Part shown: positions 11,351-22,152 of the stretch, one piece after another | How positions within the stretch are numbered: the first letter of the stretch is position 1 | Layout: every line of letters starts with the position of its first letter | Translations under genes and position numbers: made by a program | Notes under the pieces: model-generated | The model's input: the letters and a program-made list of their open reading frames with translations, nothing else | Told to the model about the DNA's origin: nothing | The model's database searches: none | Origin: Orobanche coerulescens | Lineage: Eukaryota > Streptophyta > Magnoliopsida > Lamiales > Orobanchaceae | Assembly: GCA_033398695.1 (NCBI GenBank) | Contig: CM065801.1 | Coordinates: 5,022,001-5,086,000 of the forward strand | DNA: 64,000 nt | Direction of reading: 5' to 3'

Positions 11351-11362
11351 GCTCTGATACCA
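11351..11362 (-). promoter_or_regulatory. Primer-binding site (initiator tRNA-Met)
   Basis: The minus strand reads TGGTATCAGAGC four bases inside the right LTR, complementary to the 3' end of initiator tRNA-Met. This fixes the element's orientation as minus. Confidence 0.92.
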
Positions 11363-11366
11363 TAAA

Positions 11367-13480
11367 TGTAACACCCCAAAAACCGTATGGGAATATTACA
11401 CGCCGTAGACCCTTTCCACAGGGATCTACCAGGCTAAACATCCATAAACAACCAAATACTTGCCCGGCCAGTGCCAAACAATATAATAATACAGACCGTT
11501 AAGGTCACTTACACATGAATACACAGACTGATGAGGTCACATAACTCCATAAACAGAACTGACTAAAACAACATTACCCGCACAGGGGTCGAAACACAAT
11601 ACAGCGGAAGACTGAAATCAACTCTAACAATACAACCAAACTCTACCAACTCTCGACTCTTGATTAGTATCGCATCTCGTCATCCTCTTGTGCCAATCTT
11701 GTGACTGCTCCCCTGAACTTGCATGTACCTGGACGCAAAACAGACATCCACCCCCGATTACCCGGGGGTTAGTAAAACTCCAATGTTTTACTAGTGCAAG
11801 TATAATACGATACGAAATGCAATATGTAAATAGCAACTACAAATTTAATACGGAAATCAATTATAATATGTTCCCGAGAAGTTTTAAAATTTCGAACTCA
11901 AGCAAGAGATATTTGAAAAGGAACTCATCATCTCGGGAATTTTTGAAGTAGAAATTCTTTTGGACCTCGAGTCCCAATTTACAAAAACCGTTTCGTAAAC
12001 ATTAGGGCCTTAGCCCGATTCTCGTTTCAAAACTCACTAGATAAGATATCATTATGAGTCCGAGAACCATATTTAAAATGTTATACAAACAATCACTGTT
12101 ATACGATCGTTGTTCGTACACATCATGTACCGAACTCCGGAGGCCTCGACGGACCTTACCCGGACCACACACACTGTTCGTACACATCATGTACCGAACT
12201 CCGGAGGCCTCGACGGACCCTACCCGACCACAAAGATCGTTCGTACACATTATGTACCGAACTCCAGAGGCCTCGTCAGACCCTACATGGATCACACACC
12301 TTGTTCGTACACATCATGTACCGAACTCCAGAGGCCTCGTCAGACCCTACCTGGAACACACACACACACATCGACACGACACACAACTCATAATCATCAA
12401 ATGTCAAGCCATTCCACATTACACCGAAATGTATAACTCAGGTATGTAAACCAAAACAACACAATTATCATAATCATCACAACAACTCAACAATGACCAA
12501 CCATGCCCGACACAAACTTAGATGATTTGCACATCCAACACAATTCCACGATGTTAACTAAGTGAAGGTATTATTGTTACCATCAATCGTTCATAATAAT
12601 CAATTCATATGAAGCATATTCGCTAAGATAAATCAATTCATCATAACCATAACACGACGTCCCTATTCACAAGACACAATTCGTATAGTAAAATACTTGC
12701 CTTAATAACCGCTACCGAATACTCCGAAGAACACGGTTCGATCGGGAAGCTCGGACCCCAAAGAAGACAACGAACGGAAGGGTTCCGACTCGAGTTCTTC
12801 ACAAGAATTTCTACGTATGTAATCGGCCATGGCTTACGGCCGTAACCGGCCATGGGCGAACCACTGCCCCAAATCTGCCGGCCCGTTACGTACGTTACCG
12901 GCCAGGGCCTTACGTACGTAACCGGCCCTTACGGCCGTAACTGTCGGGCCATAGCGGCCGTTACTCGGCCAGTCACGCCGGTAGGGACTCGGTCGATCCG
13001 GCCTCGGAAAATCCGAAACTCGGACACGAGCGTGGCGAAACACGGTTACGAAGTACTCGTAAAGATGAATCCGAACACTAAGAGAACACATAATTCCGAC
13101 CACCCAAAGGCTCGAAATTCGACAACGGAAAGTAATTACCTCAAACTTTGGGAAATTACGAAAATGGCCCAAAACGTCCGAAAATCACGATACGTGATCG
13201 AATAACCAAACCAAAGCTCGCAACATAAAAAATAACATCAAATGAACTTACGAGAGACTCGAACCAACAGTTTCGAACGAGATTCGAAAGAATCGAACTC
13301 AAGTGCGGAAAAGTCTCTAAAAATCACGGAACTCAACAAAACGATACCGAAACGAACTCGGATGACAAAAAGTGCAGAATTAAATATTCTCGGAATGTCG
13401 AAGCGGTCATGAGCGAGTCATCAAAATGGATTTCCGCCGAAAAAAGAAAATTACCGAAAATCGAAATTACGGACATTACA
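11367..13480 (-). repeat. 5' LTR of the TR-GAG element (internally deleted)
   Basis: About 2.1 kb, starting TGTAATGTCCG and ending GGGGTGTTACA in element orientation. It is colinear with the left LTR but jumps from the equivalent of about 5757 to about 6238 at 12810, losing the segment with the TATA-like box. It keeps the 64-bp tandem repeat (about 12114-12360) and part of the palindrome cluster (about 12812-12975). Confidence 0.88.
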
Positions 13481-13621
13481 GATAGCTCCTTGTGGAAACC
13501 AGACACTATTCCTCCCACCTAGTGGGCCGTTGAGTCACCATGATTTAATTCCTCTACCAATCCCTGTTGGGCCGGGGGGTGGGGGTTATGGGGGCGAGGG
13601 ATTTCGCCTTTATTGCTACAA
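13481..13621 (+). mobile_element. tRNA-derived SINE, 3' part
   Basis: Resumes the SINE interrupted at 4343, with a GC-rich tract near 13563-13605, and ends at the right target duplication. The two halves together form an element of about 240 bp. Confidence 0.75.
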
Positions 13622-13638
13622 GCTACTAATCTGTAAAT
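13622..13638 (+). repeat. SINE target-site duplication, right copy
   Basis: GCTACTAATCTGTAAAT, 16 of 17 bases identical to 4230-4246. Confidence 0.85.
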
Positions 13639-13659
13639 AATGCAATCTACGAAACTACA

Positions 13660-13930
13660 AATTTTATATACTCGTACCTGTCCTCAACCCGGTTAAAATT
13701 TGATTTGCCTACCTGTTTCGTCTGAAACTCGTATAGTAATACCTACTAATTTTTTGAACTCACTTAAATTTATAAAATATATAGTTACCCGCTATGGGAT
13801 ATACAACTTAGATGGAATTTGTTGGTCCAAAACATTGATTTTGAAATTACCTATAAATAATGTTAATTATCTGAACTCGTTTAAATTAATAAAATTTCTA
13901 ATTATCTGAAACAATAAATATAAGTTTAGA
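13660..13930. repeat. Dispersed AT-rich repeat, copy 2
   Basis: Same word order as copy 1: TATATACTCGTACC, then CTCGTATAGTAATACC, then TTTAAATTTATAAAATAT. No coding potential. Confidence 0.6.
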
Positions 13931-14116
13931 TTGATTTTTTTGGTCCAAAAATTGATCTTGAAAAAGTTGATAGATGGACTTTTTACCTAAAAGACTTGTC
14001 TACTTGATTTAAAATGATAGTTTTATCACAAAATGGCGAGAAAATATACCCTTATCGTAAGAGTTTCAAAGACACTTATCATTTGCATACGGAACTATTT
14101 ACGATACTAATTTAAT

Positions 14117-14500
14117 ATTTTTTTTTATACATAGGTGATCCATACTTCGTATGACTAATCCTATGAGAAACAGTTCCGGGCCCTCAGAACAGCTTCCAGT
14201 TAAACCGCGAGATAATGTACATGACTTATAATTAAATATACCTCACTTCCGCGCACAAGGAGTTATCCCCTAAGTGATTGCTCCATGCCGGACCCCGGTA
14301 TATAGGCATGCCGGGTCTCTATAATCCAACCACAGGTTCCCACCGAGATCAGGCCTCCTACAGTGCCGCTTGAAGCACATGATATTGTAACTATTCGCCA
14401 GCTACCCTGGAGGGCTAGGACCTGACCATTAGTCAAAGACTAAGGGATCATTGGACCTTGAAAAATTCAATTTCAAAGTGTTGCGTCGAGACAGTTGGTT
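14117..14500 (-). mobile_element. SINE or short LINE-end retroposon
   Basis: A 384-bp block, clearly more GC-rich than its surroundings, is flanked by a perfect 12-bp duplication, TACTAATTTAAT, at 14105-14116 and 14501-14512. On the minus strand it ends in an A-rich tail (TATAAAAAAAAAT) directly against the duplication, as in target-primed reverse transcription. A TAGCTGGCGAATAG word resembles a pol III A box, but no convincing B box is seen, so a 5'-truncated LINE remains possible. Confidence 0.72.
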
Positions 14501-14512
14501 TACTAATTTAAT

Positions 14513-15219
14513 GTTTAACTACTATTAATATTTATCTATTTATAAAAATTTGAATTATGACAATTTTAAATAATTAAACTTTTTATAATATTATTTCATT
14601 GTTCAATAATTTCACCATATTGATTAGATTTGTAATCAAGCAAGTATTTTAATTATAAAAATTAAATATCCAAAATATTTAAATTAAATATCAATTTATT
14701 ACAATATTTTTAAAAGCTGAGCATCGAATATACACAGGTGTGTGTCTTATTCCAAAGATATGATAATTAAAATATATTAACTTATATTATTAAATTTGAT
14801 AACTATTATAAAATTTTCATCCATAGAATATGTTCCATTACGATTTAAATTATAAATAAATAAATTATTTTGTGGCAATAATGAATGACATGTAGTAATT
14901 GCGAAATTTGATTGGACAATAAGAGATTGACTTGGAAGATGAACATTTAATTTGTTTGGCATGTAGCAAAGTGGGTACAAAATTAGTATATGGGGGATAA
15001 GGATACAATATGTATCTTTTGAATAATACAATATTTATGCACTGTGAATTATACTGTGAAATATAATTATTACATTAAAAAGGCCATCAAGATTAACTTA
15101 TATTCCTTTAATATCCACAATTAGAATTATGTTATGAACATATTTTCAATCATTCATCCATTGTGGTACTTGTGCAAGAATAAAAGAATTATAAATTAAA
15201 TTAATTTTAAAACTTTCAA
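14513..15219. other. AT-rich intergenic DNA
   Basis: No gene or clear repeat recognised. An 84-codon minus-strand ORF at 14777-15031 is AT-driven and unsupported. Confidence 0.5.
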
Positions 15220-15221
15220 TA

Positions 15222-15900
15222 CAGTAAAATCTCTGTAAATTAATAATTGGGACCAGATAATTTTATTAATTTAGAAAGATATTATATAATCGATAAATTA
15301 ATAACTATTAATTTAGAGAGGTAACAGATATACACCTACCTTCAAAATTCCGAGATTGTACAATCCACTTACAATGTACATTAGTTATTTCTGACAAATA
15401 AATTACGACGTATATACATTACATTATTCTTAATTACCATTCATAGAATGATGAAGCGGATGATGATTCAATATCTATGCAACAGGTCGAAAAGAAGCAT
15501 TGCAAGCGGCAATAACTCTTCATAATTTTTTACTGCAATACGACAAGACAACGCCGCAACTCTTGTGTGCAACATGGAGATTTAAAGATGAGATAATTGG
15601 AGATTTAAAGTTAAACAAAAAGCAAGTAACAGTAGATTTATATTTTACTAAATTGTCTTAGAATATTCAAGTCGATAATATATATATATATATATATATG
15701 GAGATTTTTAAATTGTTATTAATTTATAGTTTCGTTGGGACGTTATATATATAATAAGATTTTTAAAAAAAGTATTATCTTATTATTCAATTGATTGATG
15801 TCTATATTTGAACTGGTCCTAAGTTGGGACCGCGCAAATTATTAAGTTTATCGAGTTTATTAAATTACCTATTGAGTATTATTTTGTGGATGTTTTACTG
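15222..15900. mobile_element. TA-flanked DNA transposon remnant (679 bp)
   Basis: The left end CAGTAAAATCTCTGTAAATT and the right end, whose complement starts CAGTAAAACATCCACAAAAT, form short terminal inverted repeats flanked by TA on both sides (15220-15221 and 15901-15902). Subterminal GGGACC and TTTATTAATTT words occur in inverted orientation. The TA duplication suggests a Tc1/mariner-like origin. No transposase. Confidence 0.68.
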
Positions 15901-15902
15901 TA

Positions 15903-16439
15903 TTGAGATATTATTTAATGAATATAATGGACAACATTACCAAAAGCTACATGGTTAGAAACATGCCCAAACGTTTTTTTTTTCCAATAACCACTTATAT
16001 ATGATGGAATATTAAATCTGTACAGTATATGTTGCCAAGAATTTCAATAAAAAAAGGACGGAAAATTGAGAGAATTGAACTATTGTAACTCTATTTTTAG
16101 GCTAAAATAATTAAAAATCATCCAACAAATATTTCAAATTGAGTTGGATCGACACAAATATTCACAGCTCCCTAAATCTACTTTCGTATTTACATCTTTT
16201 TAAATTTACTCTCAATTTTTTCATTCTTTTAAATCGAGTTGGACCCGTAAAATTATTATTATTATTATTATTAGATAATAATGAGAAATATGAGAACTAT
16301 TGTATATATTTGTAAAATAAGGGCAAGAAAATAAAAATAGTACGATCACAAGTCGTTGTGGCGGTTGTGGTTGTTTTGGACCATTGATTATGTAAGTGGT
16401 GAGGTATGTGATAGAAGAAATTTTGAAAATTCTTTGGGG
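15903..16439. other. AT-rich intergenic DNA
   Basis: Nothing recognised beyond an ATT trinucleotide run at about 16253-16273. Confidence 0.5.
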
Positions 16440-17250
16440 TATGCTAAGTTTTCATCTCAAACTCATATTGTAATACCCAAAATAATATACATGTTCCCGT
16501 TCCAAACTTGTATTTTATTCTTGCTAATTATGCAAATTTATTTAAATTTATAAAATCTAAATTATCAAATATGAATTGTGACCGTAATTGAAAACGCCTC
16601 AACAAACATTGAATATTACAAACATAGACATATAAATAAGTAGTATAAATGTGGTAAGGTTAAAAATAAAATTCTAACTAAAATTTTTGATACAATCCAC
16701 AAATTTAGTTTAGAATTTATATGTTGTACCCATTATTGACTCGAGTATAGAGTGATATTACCCCCATTCCTATCCATAAATTAATACTCGCTAATTACCC
16801 GGACTAGTTTAAGTATAAAAAATATTTAAATTATCACTATAAATTATTAATAATAACTAGTTATTCGTCTCAATAAACATATGAACATTACAAAGTACAC
16901 ACTATGAATAAATATTATGGATACCAAAAATATGAGAAATTAAATTTTAATATAAATTTAGGAATCATACAATTTACGAATCTCCTGTAGAGTTTATATA
17001 CATGTACCCATTCCGAACCCAAACAAAATTTACTTTTACTACTCATTCTCGTCAAATCCATATAGTAATATCCGTTAATTATCTGAACTCTTTTTAATTT
17101 ATAAAGTATCTACAAAATCAAATTTCAGTTGCTACAGTAATTGGTGCTACGTATTTGTAATAGAGACTAATAATAAATAATAGTAAATAAGAAATACTAG
17201 CATTATATTTGAGGTATAAATTGGAATTTAAACAATCTATGATGGTTACA
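16440..17250. repeat. Dispersed AT-rich repeat, three diverged tandem copies
   Basis: Copies begin near 16440, 16720 and 16985. They share TATA-ACTCGTA-CC-like, TTTATAAAATATCTA and GAATATTACAAA words with the singletons at 3845 and 13660. Spacing is about 270 bp. Possibly remnants of an old satellite or of one TE family. Confidence 0.55.
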
Positions 17251-17724
17251 ATTTAAATACTGTATTGACGATGATTGGACTTAAAAATTGATAAATTCAC
17301 ATTGATGCAACAAAATAAAATATTGAAAAAAAAGGTGCGAAGGCTAACTTTAATGGGTCTTTCTTGAAATAACCAGGAGTTATAATATTTGGGGTAAATT
17401 GCAGATTTGGTCCCAAGAGATTGAGTGCAAAACAGTTTTGGTCCAAAGGTTTCAAAATGGTCCTTTTTTTTAGCACTTTTAGTCCAAATAATTAGTCAAA
17501 CGGATGGAAACCGTTAGTTGACCAAAAAAAATTGGGACCAAATTTGCAAAATAAAAGAAAATAATACTAAAATTTAATTAATTATATATGTAATCAACAT
17601 GAATTGATAAATTATAAATTAATTGTAAAATTATATACATAATTTAAATAAAACTAAAAAAAATATTTTTGTAAACTTAATAATAATTTATGTAAATTTT
17701 TATAAAATTAAAAAAAACTATATA

Positions 17725-18007
17725 TCCCCTCTATTTTTTAATAGATGTCATTCTGGAGTTTTTAGGACAAATTATGGACATATTTTTATTCCCAAATTAA
17801 CCTTAATTAATATTATTTAAATATTCTTAACAATAATTTATATTGGTTGAAAAATTATACACACAACACTTTTGTAGGAAATTTGAATTTTGAATTTACC
17901 ATATTAAGGGTAAATATGAGATAAAGGGTGAGAAAATCCCAAAACGACATCTATTATATAAATATTTCAAAAAACTAAAACGACATCTATATAAAAATGG
18001 AGGGAGT
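17725..18007. mobile_element. Stowaway MITE inside the MULE left end
   Basis: The left end TCCCCTCTATTTTTTAATAG pairs with the right end, whose complement is CTCCCTCCATTTTTATATAG. TA flanks both ends. About 283 bp, no ORF. Confidence 0.8.
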
Positions 18008-18488
18008 ATATAGGACCTGCATATAATTTAAAAAAATGAATAATCTTTTCAAATCCAATAATATATGTCTAACGTATAATTTAAAAAAAAAAAGATGTAT
18101 ATATATATATATATAAGGGATCTCTCTTTTTTAGTACCAAACCATAAAAGTAACAAGTTATATATCCACATTCATAAAACTATAAGTTTTTGATACCAAA
18201 ATGTGTTAAAAGACTTTATTACCCTTAAAGTCTACCAGTAAGAGAAAACAAAAACTAAAAAAGAAAAAGGAAGATTATTAAAACTAAACAACAATAAAAA
18301 AAGGTCCCACAACTCAATATTCCAAAAAACTCTCCTCCTCTCTCGCAAAAAAGTCTCCGTCGTGAAACCCTTCACGCCGTAAAATGTCGACCTCCGACTA
18401 CCACAGAGAATCAAGACGCCGGAAGTTCCGCTAGCGACACTCCATCGAAGAGCAATTCGCCAATGAGCCGCCGGTTAGTGTATTTTCA

Positions 18489-18770
18489 TTCACACACGAT
18501 CGTGCCACGACGGTTGTTCATCTTCCCACGATTGTCTTTGAAGAAGATGAGACCATCGTGGACACGATGGTCTTTCGTGGGCACGATCGCTACACACGAC
18601 GGCCGCCGATCGTGTGCCGCCGTGTGCTAGAAGTGCAAAAGCTCTGCCTTGCACACGATCGCGAGCACACGATCGCTTCCGTCGTGTGAACCGTCGTGTG
18701 GCACACGATGGTCTTCACACGACGGACATCGATCGTGTGCATGCGATCGTGTGCAAGGCGTAATTTTTTT
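18489..18770. repeat. CGATCGTG palindrome cluster, presumed intron 1 of the Ulp1 gene
   Basis: Repeated CACACGATCGTG, CACACGACGG and CACGATGG words in both orientations lie between a possible donor (near 18475) and an acceptor TTGCAG (18820-18825). They are related to the clusters at 21964-22152, 22500-23545, 24957-25395 and 27540-27735. Confidence 0.75.
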
Positions 18771-18825
18771 TTCGTTCTCTTAAGCATTTTATCATATTCT
18801 TATGAGTTGTATGTCCATATTGCAG

Positions 18826-21800
18826 GTGGTTGCGTATGGAAGAGACCTACATTGCGTTTTGTTACACGTCAAGTGAATCTTTACATACGGGAGGCGGTAT
18901 TTAAAGAGATCATTGAGACATTAAGGAGTATGGGCCGCAATTCGTTGCCGATCGAGCTATCGAGAGCTTGACCGAGGGGTCCCGGGGCGCTTGATTAAAG
19001 TTAGGAGGAATGGGAGTTCAAATCGCCCTACATCACTTGATTGCTCGTCAATCGAGGGTGATCAAATCCCCGGATGAGTCGTGGTTCCGTTTGCGGGAGG
19101 ACCATTCGTTTACGGCCCGTGATTTCGCCTTGATCACGGGACTCCATTTTGAAACTCTACCTTCCATCCCGTGACGACCATCTCCTTCCGTCCGACGGTA
19201 TTTTCCACAGAATACTCCATGGAAAAAACATTAAGGTTAGTGTTCTGCGGAAGAGGTTCAATGCTCGAGATTTTGGTAGAGACATAAGAGATTATCTCAA
19301 GGTTGCCAATTTGCTTATATACTACTACTTTATCCTATGCCGTGACGACATGATGGTCGAGACATGGGCATGGGCATTAGTGGAGGATTTCGAGCAGTGG
19401 GATATGTTTCCTTGGGGTTCTTATGCCTTTGGGGTTTTATCTTACTACATAGGCAACGTTTCCATGAAGGAGGGACAAGAGCACAAGGACTATCACTTCT
19501 ATGGTCCTGTTTGGGCTTTACAAATATGGTCGTATGAGATGATTCCTGCATTGGGAGCATTGTGTGGTAGTCGAGATAAAACTGTCCAAGTCCCCCGGTG
19601 TTTGATGTGGACTACGAGGAAGATGTTTTGTGATTTCACTCATTTCTTCGACGATAAGGTACATAAATTTGTAAACGTATTTTCTCCTAACTTCACTCAT
19701 CTCTTCAACATTATGTGATTGCCCATCTAATGGTATGCTTTAATGACTATTGTTGCAGCACAAAGTACTTCCCTCTTTACCGCATCTGGAGGAGGATGAG
19801 GCTGAGTACTACTACCTCAGCTTTGAGAATGGCTCGCCTTATGACGTTAAATTCATTAAGCCTGTAAGAATAGCCGTGAGGAATAAGGAGGATGAGCCTA
19901 CGCTGATCCCGAGGAAGAAAGTTATGGATAGGTTGAAGAAGGCTGCCGGAAAATTGATTACATATGAGTCGGCACATAAAGTGTCGAAGCGACGCCGACA
20001 GAGTACCCCACCAGTACATGGTGCAGAGACATCGGACCGGGAGAGGCAGCCAGAGAGGGTGTGTTGTGTCCACGGACTTCCTTGTCCGGACCACACCCAG
20101 GACACGAGCAGGGATGAGTACTTCGATCGCCGTTTGAAGGCGATCTTGTACGACGATTCCCGAGTCGGATTTATTGCTCGAGTTTCTCGCCGGTGCTTTC
20201 TCGGGATCGTGGATTTCTTCGGACCTATGCATAGGCGTTCTAGGAGCCCAGACACTACTCACTGGGAGCCATGATAGGCCTCGTCATTCTCGCATCGATA
20301 GCAGCCGGCGGAGGATTCCCGACCCTCCACGTCACTCGGTCTCCGCGCGGACACAGTCACCATTCTCATCGTCGGCTAGTCATCATTCGAGTCACCATTC
20401 TCGGCCACCGAGTCACCATTCTCGGCATCCGCCTACCCACCATTCTCGAGGTCCAAGACAAATACCATTCTCGATTCATCATTACATTGAGCGGACTCAA
20501 GATCCCCTTGATTACGAGCATCGGTATGAGCCATTTGAGGCGCCCGTTTAAGAAGATGGGACGATGTTCGATTGGTTTCGGGGACGAGCATCATTACGAT
20601 TCGATGTTTCGCAGTGAGGGTGGTGGTCTGAGCGGCAACCTCCATTTTAGATCGAGCGGCCCGTTTTGAGATCGAGCGGCCATATGCCTCTCTCGATCGT
20701 TATAGTTGTGAGAGGGATGCCGAGGGTGACGAAGATGGTGAGAGTGCCAAACGCAGATTTGGGTGAGCGTAGTCTTCCACCGCGAGTGAGTCGACCATCC
20801 GCCGCTCTTCGAGAGCCTTTTGTGGTTGCGCCTCCCGGAGATAGCGAGGCTCAAGAAGTTGTACCTACGCTTAGGAGGGAGCACCACGTGATGCTATTGT
20901 CCTGTTTGGAGATCAGGCATGCTCTCACCAGCGTTATTTGACCAGGATAGAGTCTACCCGTGAAGACTTTGATGCCGAGGTGATAGACTGTTATGTGCTT
21001 GCGACTCGGCGAGGCTTCGGAGGAGTCCGTAGTGTTGGTGTCGGTAGAGTTGGCACTTTGTACTTGCCGGCTCCCTATTTTACGTAAGTTCTATAACCTA
21101 CTCACTTGTATATCATTGGTTTGATATCGATATTTTTAATTTTGTGGTTTGGCTTTTTGTAGTTAGTTTTGGCCAACGAGTTTGCAAGACTCCATCCGGA
21201 TGATCCACTTGGCATCAAGGTGACGGGAAGCCGGTTTACAAGGAGTGGAAAATTCCTAAATGCATCGAGGACTACATGACAGTCTTGATACACCACATGC
21301 GGTTCCATGGTTAAATTGCAACGAAGTAAGTTTGAAATCTATATTTATAAATAATTGACGATTTGTTGCCATTTGAAATTTATATGTATAAATGATTCGC
21401 TATGTTTGATGTGATGATCTTATATGATTACATATTGTGTTTGAACAGATCATTGCCATTTGTTGCCTCGACCAAAGCCACTGGGTGACTATCAAGATTG
21501 ACATCATAGCATGGACCGTGGAGTTGTACGATTCCTTGTCACACCACCACGAAGATGGTCGTTACCGATTCAACCAACTGCGACCGATTATGCGTCTGAT
21601 GCCTCGTGTGCTAGCTCAATCCGGGTATTGGATGAACAACCAATCGAAAACGAAGTATGACACGGAGATTAGTTTCAAAATTATGCCACGAGAGCTACAG
21701 TTCATACAAAACGACAATCACAGTTGTGGCCCCTTCGCGTGCATGTACTTGGATCGACTCGTCTCTGCAAACCCAGGAGCAAGGCACCAAATCAAGGAAC

Positions 21801-21874
21801 TTAATGAAAGATATATTAAGAAATATCGATATGGCCTAGCTGCTAAAATCTTTATGTTGTCTTTAGACATGTAG
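18826..21874 (+). pseudogene. DUF1985 / Ulp1-like cysteine protease gene of the MULE (decayed)
   Basis: Exon-like pieces are 18826-18968 (RFVTRQVNLYIREAVFKEII), 19012-19172 and 19160-19658 (DUF1985; FRLREDHSFTARDFALITGL, then GFG-less VANLLIYYYFILCRDD), 19760-20274 (HKVLPSLPHLEEDEAEYYY), about 20880-21083 and 21164-21324, and the catalytic exon 21449-21874. Introns end in TTGCAG or similar. At least two frameshifts break it: near 19172 and near 21220. Between 20280 and 20880 it passes through a Ser/His/Arg-rich spacer in shifting frames. The family is a transposon-borne SUMO-protease-like gene; deSUMOylation is inferred, not shown. A possible first exon lies near 18383-18475. Confidence 0.75.
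21449..21874 (+). CDS. Ulp1 catalytic exon (C48-type cysteine peptidase)
   Basis: An acceptor AACAG precedes IIAICCLDQSHWVTIKIDII. The C48 catalytic set is present: His in SHWV (codon 21479-21481), Asp in VELYDSLS and Cys in NDNHSCGPFACMYLDRL (codon 21724-21726). The frame is open to the TAG at 21872-21874, so the active-site exon is intact even though upstream exons are broken. The preceding exon ends PWLNCNE in matching phase. Ulp1-type enzymes cleave SUMO from proteins; transposon versions have no established substrate. Confidence 0.8.
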   Translation: MIAICCLDQSHWVTIKIDIIAWTVELYDSLSHHHEDGRYRFNQLRPIMRLMPRVLAQSGYWMNNQSKTKYDTEISFKIMPRELQFIQNDNHSCGPFACMYLDRLVSANPGARHQIKELNERYIKKYRYGLAAKIFMLSLDM

Positions 21875-21963
21875 AATGGTTTATGTTGTGTTGTACAATA
21901 TTTATGTTGTATTTAGACAGTTTTGGATGAATGTGTCAGTGTTGTTAAATCTGAATGTGTTGG

Positions 21964-22152
21964 CTCTGTGTTACACACGATGGATGCACACGATCGTGGC
22001 CATCGTGTGTTGCGATCGTGTGCAACCTTCCCACGGTCATGCGTCTGATGCTGTCGTGTGCGCACGATGGCTGGCATGACCGTGTGCAAACGACCGTGAG
22101 TACCATCGTGGGAACGGCCGTGCACACGACCGTGTACACGATCGTGTGCATA
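21964..22152. repeat. CGATCGTG palindrome cluster downstream of the Ulp1 exon
   Basis: Dense CACACGATCGTG, CACGACCGTG and CCATCGTG words immediately after the Ulp1 stop, ending in CACGATCGTGTGCATATGAA, which is also the junction of the 406-bp tandem units that follow. Confidence 0.8.

Larger units (their letters stand above)
4344..13480 (-). mobile_element. Non-autonomous Ty3/gypsy-type LTR element, TR-GAG class
   Basis: Two homologous direct LTRs (4344-6889 and 11367-13480) flank an internal region read on the minus strand: primer-binding site (11351-11362), leader with a nested hAT element, intact gag (8700-7579), then a purine tract before the left LTR. No protease, reverse transcriptase, RNase H or integrase fits between gag and the 3' LTR, where only about 690 bp remain. 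The element matches the TR-GAG organisation of plants and would need enzymes in trans. The left LTR terminus has AA in place of the expected TG. No clean target duplication is visible; CCTCC to the left and CTCCT five bases inside the right flank are a weak candidate. Confidence 0.88.

Noticed and set aside
20174..20669. His/Ser/Arg-rich ORFs in two overlapping frames
   Set aside because: Low-complexity spacer of the decayed Ulp1 gene; the frame switches and no separate gene is supported.
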